Source: Saprolegnia diclina VS20 (taxonomy: Eukaryota > Oomycota > Saprolegniomycetes > Saprolegniales > Saprolegniaceae). Taken from it: DNA of 32,726 nucleotides. Made by a program: the position numbers and the translations under genes. The first letter of the stretch is position 1. Each line of letters starts with the position of its first letter. Positions 10,843-20,037 of the stretch are shown here, piece after piece. The DNA is taken from NCBI RefSeq assembly GCF_000281045.1, contig NW_008246093.1, positions 346,986 to 379,711 on the forward strand, given 5' to 3'. The notes beneath the pieces are model-generated. The model saw only the letters and a list, made by a program, of their open reading frames with translations, searched no databases and had not been told where the DNA came from.

Positions 10843-11317
10843 GTGGGTAGTTTGCCGTCGCACGCATTCCGTTTGCTGCACGAAGAGACAGCGCGACGCG
10901 ATCGGATTGACCACCATTCAGTGCCCTTGATCTTCGAAAAGACGTTGCTGAAATATCCCCTTATCATAAAGCATACAAAGATGCATAGTATTAGAGTCCA
11001 GGCTACATCTAAATTACGAAAAAGGGGTGTCCACCAATCCCTTCTTCGTACACAGCTGTGACCAACGTCAACGAATTGAATTCTTTGAGCCGTGTCCCAT
11101 CCCATACATTTTTCCAGTGTGCGTATTTTATTTTGCATTAAAATGCATTCCACCAGTGCGAATAGAGGAATGATCTATCATAATTTAAAATGCGACCGCG
11201 TGAAATTTAATAAAAATCATCTCGTGACACACGCAGCGTGGGACGTTCGCCAAAATTCGTGTTGGCCGAGGCCGCGTCGCCGGCGACCACTTTGGAACTC
11301 GCCGCCTCCGCATCATC

Positions 11318-11752
11318 ATGCACGACCTCAAGTGGATCCTCAATGACGAGGACATGGTGCATATTGCGCCCAAGAAGACGGTGCGCTTTGCGGCGACGGC
11401 CATCGAAGCGAGCTTCCGCGTCGGCTACAACGGCAGCGCCGTGCCCAGCGACAAGGTGCCCGGCGTTGGCCTCCATGGCCCCGCCGTGTCGACCGCGCTC
11501 GTTGCTGTCTCGGACAAGCCGAGTCAGCTCATGCGCTACAACGCCAGCGACCGCCTCTTCTTCCTCAAGCGCGCGGGCTTTGACGCGACGCAGGTCATGC
11601 ACCTCTGCATTGAGCAGACGCAGCTGCAAATGTCGCGCAAGCAGGCGATCCTCGAAGAGTACATGGCCCGCCACCAAAACAACAAGCGCAAGCAAGAGCT
11701 GGCGGTCGCGCCCACGAGCAACACTGCCAAGCGCATCTGCGTCGCCCATTGA
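11318..11752 (+). CDS. Small conserved-looking protein of unknown function
   Basis: An uninterrupted 144-codon frame starts at an ATG preceded by 27 in-frame, coding-like codons back to a possible acceptor at 11236, so the true N-terminus may lie upstream. Strong GC bias at third positions argues for a real gene. I do not recognise the family. The protein starts with a charged segment (MHDLKWILNDEDMVHI), has a basic APKKTVRF stretch, a Q/M-rich helix-like region around 105-125 (CIEQTQLQMSRKQ), then a basic segment near 130-135 and a possible nuclear signal (KR) close to the C-terminus. No membrane segment or signal peptide is seen. A nuclear or nucleic-acid-associated role is a guess from composition. 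The 194-codon frame on the other strand is a shadow. Confidence 0.6.
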   Translation: MHDLKWILNDEDMVHIAPKKTVRFAATAIEASFRVGYNGSAVPSDKVPGVGLHGPAVSTALVAVSDKPSQLMRYNASDRLFFLKRAGFDATQVMHLCIEQTQLQMSRKQAILEEYMARHQNNKRKQELAVAPTSNTAKRICVAH

Positions 11753-11777
11753 GACTCCTGTAGCACTAGAAGACACC

Positions 11778-12029
11778 TTATTTATTCCCACTAATCTTAT
11801 CGACTAACGCCATCAAGCGAGACGATGGCTCTTCTTCCTCCTCTCTTCTGTCTTTCGCTGCGTCGAGTGGGATACTACTGGCACAGTCACCGGAGCCAAC
11901 GATCTGGGCAAGCCGCCCTTCACGACCAAGCGTGGAGACCAAGCGTGGCCCGGCTCCGTCATCCTGTTGACGCGCACCCCCACCTTCGTCGCGTGGGGCT
12001 GTCTCTGCACCGCCATCGAGTCGGTCCAT
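11778..12029 (-). CDS. Possible small acidic protein
   Basis: A minus-strand frame of 83 codons runs from an ATG at 12029 to a stop at 11778, convergent with the preceding gene. It is rich in Gly, Asp and Glu, with a run of five Glu near its C-terminus. I recognise no domain, and an overlapping frame in another phase (11813-12016) looks equally protein-like, so the correct frame is unclear. It could also be the last exon of a longer gene whose upstream exons I cannot place. Confidence 0.2.
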   Translation of the reverse strand: MDRLDGGAETAPRDEGGGARQQDDGAGPRLVSTLGREGRLAQIVGSGDCASSIPLDAAKDRREEEEEPSSRLMALVDKISGNK

Positions 12030-12508
12030 CAAGCAAAAGCTACTCGGTGCGCTGAGCTGGGTACGCTACCCGACGATGCATGGCTAGAGCTTGCATGGCT
12101 ATGGGCAAACAACTAGCCGTGGTTGACGACGGGCAACGACGCCGCAATACAGTACCACCGCGCACGTAGGGCCTATTTGGCCTCGTCGACTTCAAGTTGC
12201 GCAGCCGGTGGTGTGTCTATGACACCCGGCGACGCACGCGCTTTGGTGCGGACAGCCCTGCGCTCGTCATTGCGAGCCGGTGGGTAAAGACCTGCCACGT
12301 CTCACGCAATCATCAGCCTCAGCCTCGTCGTTGGACTTGGCAGCAAGGTACAGGACAGGACGCATGGGCGTGGCCATAGCGATGCATGGGCATGCTCGGA
12401 GGCGGCGCCGGGGCGAGGACCTCTGGAGCGGCGATCAATGGGATGGTCATCGTCGTCATCGTCGTCCGGTAACGGGCCGGATACTTTTATGCGGTGAAAA
12501 TTTCTGAA
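12030..12508. other. Spacer upstream of the phosphoesterase gene
   Basis: A short plus-strand frame around 12197-12379 has some coding character but no recognisable domain and no confident splice partners. No core-promoter match was found close to the phosphoesterase ATG. Otherwise nothing identifiable. Confidence 0.35.
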
Positions 12509-14545
12509 ATGGCCGAGTTCGACGCGCAGTACGTGCACCTCGTGCGCGAGGGCTTGTCGCGCGTGGCCATCGAGGCGCGGCTGGCGGCCGATGGCATCGA
12601 GGACGTCGGTGGTTTCTGGCAGGCGATTGCGCATCAAGCGCTCCTCGACGCCTGCGACCCGACGCAGCCGATCGACCAAACGTGGCGCCGCCTGTACCCG
12701 TTCCAGTACTTTGAGCCCAACTACGCGCTGCCACCCGTGGCCTCGCCCAAGACGCCAGGTACCCATAGCTCGTACATGCTAGCTGACGTCCACGAACGCT
12801 AGGGTATCTCCGCGTCGTGGTCATCTCGGACACGCATGGCTTGCATGGGAACATGGACGCGATTCCGGACGGCGACATCTTGCTGCACGCTGGCGACTTT
12901 ACTGACACGGGCGACCGCGACGAGGTAACGCGATAGACGCCAGTGTGAGGTTGTGTATCCGACCGGCGTAGGTGCTTGCGTTCAACGAGTTCTTAGCCGC
13001 CTTGCCGCATCGCTACAAGGTCGTGATTGGCGGCAACCACGAGAGCACGTTCGACAAGGCGTACTACCCGACGCAATGGCAGCGCTATGGCCACCCGATG
13101 CAGTACGACCCGGACGACGTTCGCTCGCTGCTCACGAGCGCCTTGTACCTCGAAGACGAGCTCGTCGTCATCGAAGGCTACAGCATCTACGGGTATCTTA
13201 ACCTCCTCATCCCGCGCCATGCGTGATAAGATACGTATAGGACGCCGTGGCAGCCCGAGTTTTGCAACTGGGCGTTCAACTTGCCGCGGGGCAGCGACGA
13301 ACTGCGATCGAAATGGACTGCGATTCCGGACGACGTTGACATTCTGTTGACGCACACACCGCCGCTCGGGCGCGGCGACCACGTGGGCATCAGCCACGTC
13401 GGCGACATCGACCTGCTCCAGCAAGTGCAGCAGCGCATCAAGCCCCTGTACCATGTCTTTGGCCACGGTATTCTTGCATCCTCCTTACATGTTAACATTG
13501 TCTCGAGTAGTGCATGAAGGCTACGGCGCCAGCTGCGACGGCACGACCGTCTTTATCAACGCGAGCAACTGCGACGAAGACTACAAGGCCATCAACCCGA
13601 TCGTGGTGTTCGATCTGCCGCCACGCCTGGCCGCGACCGCCGACACGGCCCATGCCTACCATACAAAATTCGCAGCTCAAACGCAGCAGAGTATGCTAGC
13701 ATTATTGTCTGTGGCTTGTTGACGGGGTGGGGTTAGGTGCTACCTTTGCCTTGCGCCGGTTCCGTATCCAAGGCACGAGCGGCGACCAAGTCTTTCAAGG
13801 TACGATGACGACATTGCGTGGCAAATAGTTGGGACGGACGATGGGATAGAGGCGCTGCGGAAGCGTCCGATCGACCGTCGCAATGCACGCGCGATGAAGT
13901 ACTGCTTCCTCGAGAAGGCCCACGAGCCTGCTGTGCCGGCGCCGCCGTCGCCCATCGCGCCCAACTACAGCGTCGCGACGACCCGCGTGCGCAAGCTGGG
14001 CAAGAGCGTGTCGGTCTCGGTGCTGCAGCCCGACAGCTTTGACCCGCTGCCGATCACACGCGCTACAACCGACGCGCCACCGCGCCGAGGGTTAGGGGTA
14101 CGTGCCTCCGAGTCGTTAGCACCACATGACCCCTGACTAGGGCCGCCGCTTGATTAGCAAGAACGCGGGTCTTGCCGTGCTGCCGGAAGAAGACGAGCTG
14201 AAGCAAGACGCGCCGGCGCCAACGGTCGTCGAGCCGCCGTGCGTCATGTGCCAGTACAACGTCCCCGGGCACGTCCACAAACCGTCGGCGCCAGTCGCCG
14301 CGCCCGTCGCTCCAACGCCTGTCGTTGTTGCCGACGCGCCGCCTGCCGACGACTGCGTGCTTTGCAAATACAAGGTGGCGGGCCACGTGCACCCGCGGTC
14401 GGATCCGCCACCCACACCCGCACCGACGGTCGCTGCTGCTGCGGCAAGTACGACCGAGACGCCACCGGGTACGTGCCCATGTGATGGTTGCACCTCATCC
14501 TCAGATATTTTGACGCAGAAGGCGAGCGCGGCGCACGCGGCATGA
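12509..14545 (+). CDS. MPPED/239FB-type metallophosphoesterase with Cys/His repeat tail
   Basis: A predicted calcineurin-like, two-metal phosphoesterase; the MPPED family hydrolyses phosphodiesters such as cyclic nucleotides. Nine exons: 12509-12758, 12803-12924, 12972-13192, 13241-13467, 13511-13690, 13737-13799, 13850-14097, 14141-14468, 14505-14545; 559 residues. Residues about 85-340 carry the metal-site motifs in order: ISDTHG, LHAGDFTDTG, GGNHE, LLTHTPP and GHVHEG. Residues 1-83 form an extra helical segment. After the enzyme domain comes a basic linker, then two copies of a C-x2-C-x6-H-x-H motif (C471, C474, H481, H483 and C509, C512, H519, H521) 38 residues apart in Pro/Ala-rich sequence. 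The last intron (14469-14504) is 36 nt and in frame; retaining it would add 12 residues with three more Cys (571 in total). The gene converges with 14624-16223. Confidence 0.88.
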
Positions 14546-14623
14546 ACCGTGTCTCTTCGTGGTTTTAGTTGCGCAACAACAAAGGTGTCATGACCTGACG
14601 TCCGGTGGCAGTCGGAGGCGCGT

Positions 14624-16223
14624 TTACAGCTTGGCAAGCAACTGGGCGACGTGGCGGATGTAGTATTGCGGGTCCGTGATCGCATAGTAGGGCTCCACGC
14701 GCTTCAAGTACCCCTCTACTCCATCCCAACTTTTGTGAGCGCCGAGGACCGTTGCAAAAGCCACCTTTGGCGATATCGAACGGCACCACGGTGCCCGTGG
14801 CCGCGTCGCGCACGTCGACGATGTGCGCCTCCGTGCTAAGCAGCAGTATGAGTCTTCTCGCAAAGCAGCAGTGTTGTACGCTTCAATGTGGTCGTCAAAA
14901 AAGACTGTGGCCGGCCCGTCACCCGGCGTCACGAGCAACAGCTACATCGCATATGCTCAAGTAGTCGATAGCGTCGCACGTACCTTGCCATACTCAGCGT
15001 GCTCGGCATGCGCGCTCCACCATTCCCAGTAGTCGCGCATGGCCGTCACGCGCCGGCCTTTGGCCAACGTCGCGTGGAGCGTGGCTTGAATTTCACCGAA
15101 ACCATGCACGAGCTGCACGTCTACGCGTCATTGAGAGCCTCACTTCGGTCACTATGGATAGACCGCTCGAGTAAAACGACTCAGGCGTCGTGTCGGCCTT
15201 GAAGGGAACCTTGGTCAGCGTGTTGACAGCGAGCGTCGTCCCCGCCGCATCAAAGCCATCTACAAGGGAGCTCGGTTTCTGGCTCTTTATGGCATGGAAG
15301 CGTACTGCGGTAAAAGGTCGCATACGGCGGCAAGAGGCGCATCGAGTCGGGCAGCGTTTTCTACAGCAATTGGTCAGCTGTGGTCGAGCGCGGAGGGTCG
15401 TACGCCGAGGAAGAGCGGGTGCTGGCCGTTGCAGAGCAGCTCGAGTTCCTTGGCCACCTCGGGGATGTCTTCGCCAAATGTGCGAAAGACCACCGAGAGC
15501 TCGACGGCGTCTAGGCACATGAGCGTCTTGGCGACTTGGCACATTTGTCAATGTCCTACCGGTCGTCGTCTCGGCCATGTAGTGCAGGAAATGCAAGAAC
15601 GACGGAAGCAAGTAGTAGCGCCCAGCGCTCCACGCTTCCTTGAGCCCCGACTCGTCCAAGCTCTTCGCCGCTTCCTACGTCATACGGTAAGGAGGAGCAT
15701 GGCGAATCTGAGCAGCGTACCTTGGCCGCGTCCCGGAGGTCGCCTTCGGGAAAATGGAGGCAGTCGAGCACATGGGTATAAGACGATGCGATTGGGAGGC
15801 CGGGGCCGCTCGTAAAGGCCGACTGCAGCGCCGTTCGCTGCTTCTTTTGGCTCCTACGCTACGCATGACCACGAGAGCGAGAGATTTGGGAGAAGGGTAC
15901 TTGTTGAACGCCTTGACGTCTTCCATGGCGCCCGAAGCCATTGAGTTGTACGGGTAGAGCTGGTCGACAAACTTTTTGTACGTGATGAGCGACGGCGACG
16001 GGGCGGCCAACGACGGCTCCTTGGAGACGCAGACCCACTATGGCGCATATCGATCGAGTCGCGAGGTCGAGGCGAGGACGCGTACCTCGTTGCCGTCGAC
16101 GCGGCCGTAGGTACACTCAGAGAGGAGGTAGTTGAGCGTGTTTTCCATGGAGCGGCCGCCCGCGACGTCCGACATGACGATGGTCCGGTTCAGGTCAAAG
16201 TGGAGGACGAGCTTCTTCATCAT
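14624..16223 (-). CDS. HAD-like protein of unknown function, 11 exons
   Basis: Eleven exons (16223-16086, 16037-15901, 15853-15721, 15674-15560, 15510-15404, 15360-15306, 15259-15164, 15120-14984, 14941-14880, 14835-14765, 14715-14624), introns 42-49 nt, encode 380 residues. I do not know a named function. The N-terminal LVLHFDLNRTIVMSD resembles HAD motif I (hhhhDxDx[TV]), with the second Asp replaced by Asn. Near the C-terminus, LLLVTPGDGPATVFFDDHIE resembles the acidic HAD motif IV region. Between them, VVFRTFGED could supply motif II Thr. This suggests a HAD-fold phosphatase or a relative with altered catalysis; it is inference. The ATG at 16223 was chosen as the first of two Met codons, 17-32 nt after a core-promoter match. 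The 3' end is 78 nt from the convergent phosphoesterase stop. Confidence 0.8.
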
Positions 16224-16239
16224 CTCGGCGCTGGACGGC

Positions 16240-16255
16240 AAATCGGCGAATGAAG
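16240..16255 (-). promoter_or_regulatory. Oomycete core-promoter match of the HAD-like gene
   Basis: The minus strand reads CTTCATTCGCCGATTT, matching GCTCATTYYNCAWTTT at 12 of 16 positions, including CATT and the terminal ATTT. It ends 17 nt upstream of the chosen ATG at 16223. Confidence 0.55.
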
Positions 16256-16263
16256 CGTTATTG

Positions 16264-16298
16264 TTTGCGATTGGCTAAAATGAAGCCAATCACAATGC
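16264..16298. repeat. Short inverted repeat
   Basis: GATTGGCT and AGCCAATC flank a 7-nt spacer between about 16269 and 16295. It lies in A/T-rich intergenic DNA upstream of the HAD-like gene. AGCCAAT is a CCAAT-box-like sequence and also resembles the target duplicated by the hAT element (GAG-CCAAT). Function unknown. Confidence 0.5.
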
Positions 16299-16396
16299 TT
16301 CACGAAAAGATGTGACCTGCAAAAGGCAACCCAGCAGCCCGCGCACCGCGGCCGATGATGGCTGGGTCGATAGGACGCTATGGTTCAATTATGGCG

Positions 16397-16710
16397 CTAC
16401 ATACCCTTAGTATGTTTCAACTCGATCCATTTCCTGCTCGAACCGGTAGTAGAACTGCAGCGAGGAAGGAGCAAGCGCCAGAAGGATGTCAACAGGCGTG
16501 AGGTATGATTTGGGATCGACTTATCTCGATCCCAAATCGAAACTTTTGCAACCTTCTCAAATCGCTGTGATATTTTCAGGGACGCTTTCTCTAGCTCGAG
16601 AGAGGTTATATGCCGACGCACGTGGCTATCAAAGGCCTGCAAGTATTTATTTTGAAACTCGCCAACAATTGCTGTTTTATTCCAACATAAATCAGCTAGA
16701 TATTCAACGC
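16397..16710 (-). pseudogene. Possible exon interrupted by the hAT insertion
   Basis: A minus-strand frame of about 105 codons ends at 16397 and runs into the hAT element at its upstream side. If the element and one copy of its 8-bp target duplication are removed, the frame continues without a stop into 18018-17985 beyond the element, up to a TAG that could be a splice acceptor. The combined frame would be about 115 codons. I recognise no domain, the sequence is A/T-richer than live genes here, and it contains a perfect 13-bp inverted repeat, so it may be a chance or decayed frame. Confidence 0.3.
16507..16538. repeat. Perfect 13-bp inverted repeat with 6-nt loop
   Basis: GATTTGGGATCGA (16507-16519) is followed by CTTATC and then its exact reverse complement TCGATCCCAAATC (16526-16538). 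It would form a stable hairpin in DNA or RNA. There is no T-run or gene end next to it to suggest a terminator. It may be a tiny mobile-element remnant or a binding site. Confidence 0.8.
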
Positions 16711-16718
16711 GAGCCAAT
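16711..16718. repeat. Left target-site duplication of hAT element
   Basis: GAGCCAAT directly abuts the left CAGGG end of the element and is repeated exactly at 17985-17992 beyond its right end. Eight-bp duplications are diagnostic of the hAT superfamily. Confidence 0.92.
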
Positions 16719-17984
16719 CAGGGCTCGGGCATTCGTAAATATTTTCGTAATTTGGGTAAACACATGGCGAATTACAAAATAACAAAATATTTTGAGGGCC
16801 ATTTCGTAAGGATTTTGTAAGATTACGAAACTTTTGGAGGCCTGTTTCGTAAAAGTGACTTCGAACCCGGGCTCCCGCACCCTTTTCCGTGAACTTTTGC
16901 GAGTTTGTACGGGAACACACGGCACTTTTTCTCACAGGCCCATGGGAAAGAGCGCGAGAGCCAGCGGGTTGCACGACGCGCTCTTTTCCAGACTAGCTCA
17001 TAATCCGAAATGGCTCCAGCTAAGGCGGCCCCGTTCCGCATGAAGTGGCTCGACGATGTCTCGTGGCTCGTGTACGACAAGAGCAAGGACGCCGCGTTCT
17101 GCACCACGTGCCAACTCGCTCAACAAGTGGAAGATGCGCGTCGCTGACGAGTTTGCCGACTACTGCGCTTCCGAGTCGGTGTGTTTGGCGCATTTTGAAG
17201 GCGTCGCGTACGTACGTCGCCTCGTCAAAGCCATTGGGGATCGCTTTCCCATTGTGCCTCTTCATCGAGCACATGCGCTGCGCTCGCGACCTCGTCGCTT
17301 ACGGTGTCGATGAGGTCGAATTCCTCCGCGTCATCGACGCCGGGGACAGTAACGTTGCTCTAGAGTACGGCGCGCTCAAGCAATACGTCATGTGTACGGC
17401 CCCGCAGTCCTCGGCGATGGATTTTTTGACGTTCGTCCTCACTGACTCGCACGTTGCGAGGATGTATCCGTCCATCCTACAGCTCGTCACCATTGCTGCA
17501 ACTCTCGCGCCGGGCTCCGTCGACTGCGAGCGCGCCTTCTCGCTCCAGAACCTCGTGAAGACGGACAAACGGACGTCCCTCTCAGCGAGCCACCTACAAG
17601 ATCTCATGGTATGTGCACGGGACGGGCCCGAGGCCTCCAAATTAGATGTACCTACCATGATGGGCGAATGGATTGCCGCCAAGGAGGAGTCAAACGCGAA
17701 AAGACGTCAACTTTGAAGGTCGCCACTCGTTTCGTAATCTACTTGAAAAATGTATACTTGCGTTTCGTAAGGACCCCCAAATCTTAAAAGTGGTACAACG
17801 TCGGCCAGAAAATGATTCGAGCACTGTGGCACACCGTGTTGGATTCGCCTCATGATTGCCTATCGAATGGTATCATCAGAATACCGAAATAAAATTTCTA
17901 TCACCACATTACGAACGATGTTGTGTTTTTACGAAAATATTTTAGAGCCAGTTTGTAAATTACGATGCGAACGCCCGAGCCCTG
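16719..17984 (+). mobile_element. Non-autonomous hAT DNA transposon, 1266 bp
   Basis: The element begins CAGGGCTCGGGCATTCG and ends in the reverse complement of CAGGGCTCGGGCGTTCG, so the first 17 bases of its ends differ at one position. CAGGG termini and the perfect 8-bp duplication GAGCCAAT on both sides are hAT hallmarks. Within about 150 bp of the left end and about 270 bp of the right end the word TTTCGTAA or TTACGAA recurs many times, as expected for subterminal transposase-binding sites. The interior holds only the two ends of a transposase gene (zinc-finger start and C-terminal dimerisation region), so the copy cannot move by itself. Intact target duplications and near-identical ends suggest a fairly recent insertion, mobilised by a full-length relative elsewhere in the genome. 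Confidence 0.92.
17010..17716 (+). pseudogene. Internally deleted hAT transposase remnant
   Basis: An ATG at 17010 starts a 45-codon frame with a TTF/ZNF862-type opening (MKWLDDVSWLVYDKSKDAAF followed by CTTC), stopping at 17147. Downstream coding sequence continues in other frames: around 17110-17250 with a segment like KWKMRVADEFADYCASE, and in a frame ending at 17716 with the classic hAT C-terminal dimerisation motif (RMYPSILQLV, then GSVDCERAFSLQNLVKTDKR). A full hAT transposase has 600 or more residues, so most of the RNase-H-like catalytic core is missing and the frames no longer connect. It lies wholly within the 16719-17984 element. Presence of the motif order N-terminal finger, then dimerisation region, on the plus strand fixes the orientation. 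Confidence 0.85.
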
Positions 17985-17992
17985 GAGCCAAT
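17985..17992. repeat. Right target-site duplication of hAT element
   Basis: GAGCCAAT, identical to 16711-16718, directly follows the right terminal inverted repeat. Confidence 0.92.
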
Positions 17993-18412
17993 ACATGGCG
18001 CTTTGAGCCTTCATAATTCTAGACAGACTTGTCCTTGGCCCCTGAAAAGGTCCCAGCGTTCTGGCTCCGCGCATAGAGCGTGGTATCGAAAATGCCATTT
18101 TATTCAAATCAATTCGTTGAAAAATCACCCAGCGCCCAACGATGCCGCAAATCAACACGTTCAACCTCTCTCCATCACTAGCGACTTGTAGTGGGCCGTT
18201 GAAAATAATCCCAGCATTTTCCAACATTTTCTACATTTTGGCCATGCACCGCTCCAACGCCAAGAGCTTGAGTGAGGCGCCAACTTGTGCGTTGGGAACC
18301 CAAACCGCATGAACCAGACGGGCCAAGTCTCCCCCATGGTCGCGTGCTTTCTCGTGTCAAAACTGGAGGAGGAAGTACAAAGAAATATAGGCATTAGGGA
18401 TCGCACTGCGGC
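17993..18412. other. Spacer between hAT element and cystathionine beta-synthase
   Basis: Contains overlapping short minus-strand frames (18161-18406 and 17901-18227) without recognisable domains, and the possible upstream part of the exon split by the hAT element (18018-17985). It also includes the 3' flank of cystathionine beta-synthase. Nothing else identifiable. Confidence 0.35.
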
Positions 18413-20017
18413 TTACTGCTGGCCCTGCGTGATGAACGTGAGCAGATCGATGCGCGTGACGACACCAAAGATGACGCTCTTCGTCTCGACGGCGCCGCCC
18501 TTGGAGAACGTGCGCTGCTCGGTCACGACAAGGGCAAAGTGGTCCTTGTCAAAGATGCGGCTGAGCTCCGAGAGCGACGTCTGCGTCGAGACCTTGCGGA
18601 ACTGCTTGTACATGGCCTTGGAGACTTCGTCCGTGGGCTGGATGCGGCCCGGAAGGAGCTGCGCGATCAAGTTGCCCTCCGAGATGACACCGACGATCGT
18701 GTTGGTCTCGTCGACGACCGGCAAGTTGTCGAAACCCTCGGCCTTGAGGATATCGACGGCCTCCTTGCACGTCAAGTCGTGGTGGATCGTGTACGGCACG
18801 TTGAGCGGGAGCTCCGAGACCGTCTTCTTGGCCCACCACGCGGTGTTGGCGGGCTTCTTCTCGACGTTCTCGACGTAGCCGTGCTCGTACATCCAGTCGT
18901 CGTTGAGGAACTTGGTCATGTAGTTGCGCGTCGAGTCGGGCAGCATCACGACGCACTTTTGGCCGGCCTTGAGGTCCTTGGCCGCGTTCACGGCGGCAAA
19001 CATGGCCGAGCCGCACGAGCCGCCGCAGAGGAGGCCTTCTTCGCGGATCATGCGGCGCGCCATCAAGAACGAGTCCTTGTCGCCGGTCTTGACCCACTTG
19101 TCGACGACGTCGCGGTGGAGCACATCGGGAATGAAATCGTAGCCGATGCCCTCGACCTGGTACGACTTGAGGCGGTTAAAGTCGTTGAGCGTGTCGGGGA
19201 CCGCGAGGATCGAGCCGATCGGGTCGACGCCGATGACGACGCAGCTCGGGCACTTCTCCTTGATCTTCTTCGCCGTGCCCGTGATGGTACCGCCGGTACC
19301 GGCCGAGATGACGAGCATGTCGACCTTGCCGTTGCACGACTCGAGGATCTCTTCGGCCGTCTGGTCGTAGTGCGCGAGTGGGTTGGACGGGTTGGTGTAC
19401 TGGTCGAGGATGTGCGAGTCCTTGATCTCCTTGTTGAGGCGGATAGCAACACCAATGTGGCTCTCCGGCGAGTCCCAAGCGGCCTCCGTCGGCGTGCGGA
19501 TGATCTCGGCGCCAAGCGCCTTGAGCACATCGACCTTCTCCTGCGACATCTTCTCCGGGAGCGTGATGATCATGCGGAAGCCGTAGATGGCAGCCGCGAG
19601 CGCGAGGCCAATGCCCGTGTTGCCCGACGTGGGCTCGATGAGCGTGTCACCGGGCTTGATGCGACCCGACTTCATGGCGTCTTCGACCATGCGCTTGCCA
19701 ATGCGGTCCTTCACGGAGCCGCCGGCGTTGAAGAACTCGCACTTGGCGAGCAATTCGCACTGGAGGCCCGCCTTCTCGGCAATCTAGTCCATCAATCTGC
19801 AATGAGCGTCGAGTGCTGAGGCGCTAAGGCGTACCTTGTTGATCTTGACCAACGGCGTGTTGCCGACATGGTCGAGGATCGTGTTGAGGATCTTGGGCTC
19901 CGTGAAGCTACCATGTGCATGAGCCGACGGCCGCGCAGAGGCTGGAGCTTACCGCTGGTCGTGCGAGTGGGGCGTCTTGATGAAGCAGGTCGCGTTCTTG
20001 CAGGGGACCGAGGACAT
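18413..20017 (-). CDS. CBS: Cystathionine beta-synthase
   Basis: A PLP enzyme of cytosolic transsulfuration that condenses serine and homocysteine to cystathionine. Exons 20017-19953, 19907-19835 and 19783-18413 (introns 45 and 51 nt) encode 502 residues. The catalytic core contains K71 in GGSVKDR (human K119), the PLP-phosphate loop [26 protein letters not shown] and the CxxC of [12 protein letters not shown]. Two C-terminal CBS (Bateman) repeats lie at about 385-500, the region that binds AdoMet in the human enzyme. Similarity to human CBS runs through the whole length. The short N-terminus has C6, C11 and a PHSH motif (16-19); in an ungapped alignment H17 falls on human heme ligand H65, but the Cys spacing differs by two. 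The start follows a core-promoter match by about 20 nt. A 426-codon plus-strand frame here is a shadow. Confidence 0.96.
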
Positions 20018-20037
20018 GGTGGTGGCGAGCAAAGGGC

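Noticed and set aside
11207-11791. 194-codon minus-strand frame over the 11318 gene
   Set aside because: Composition is typical of an antisense shadow and it crosses A/T-rich non-coding DNA at both ends; the plus-strand frame has the expected codon bias.
15535-15559. 25-nt intron in the HAD-like gene
   Set aside because: A longer choice of acceptor at 15511 gives a 49-nt intron of the usual size that also keeps the frame, so the tiny intron is unnecessary.
18539-19819. 426-codon plus-strand open frame over cystathionine beta-synthase
   Set aside because: Antisense shadow of a confident gene; low-complexity Arg/Val/Asp composition and no domain.
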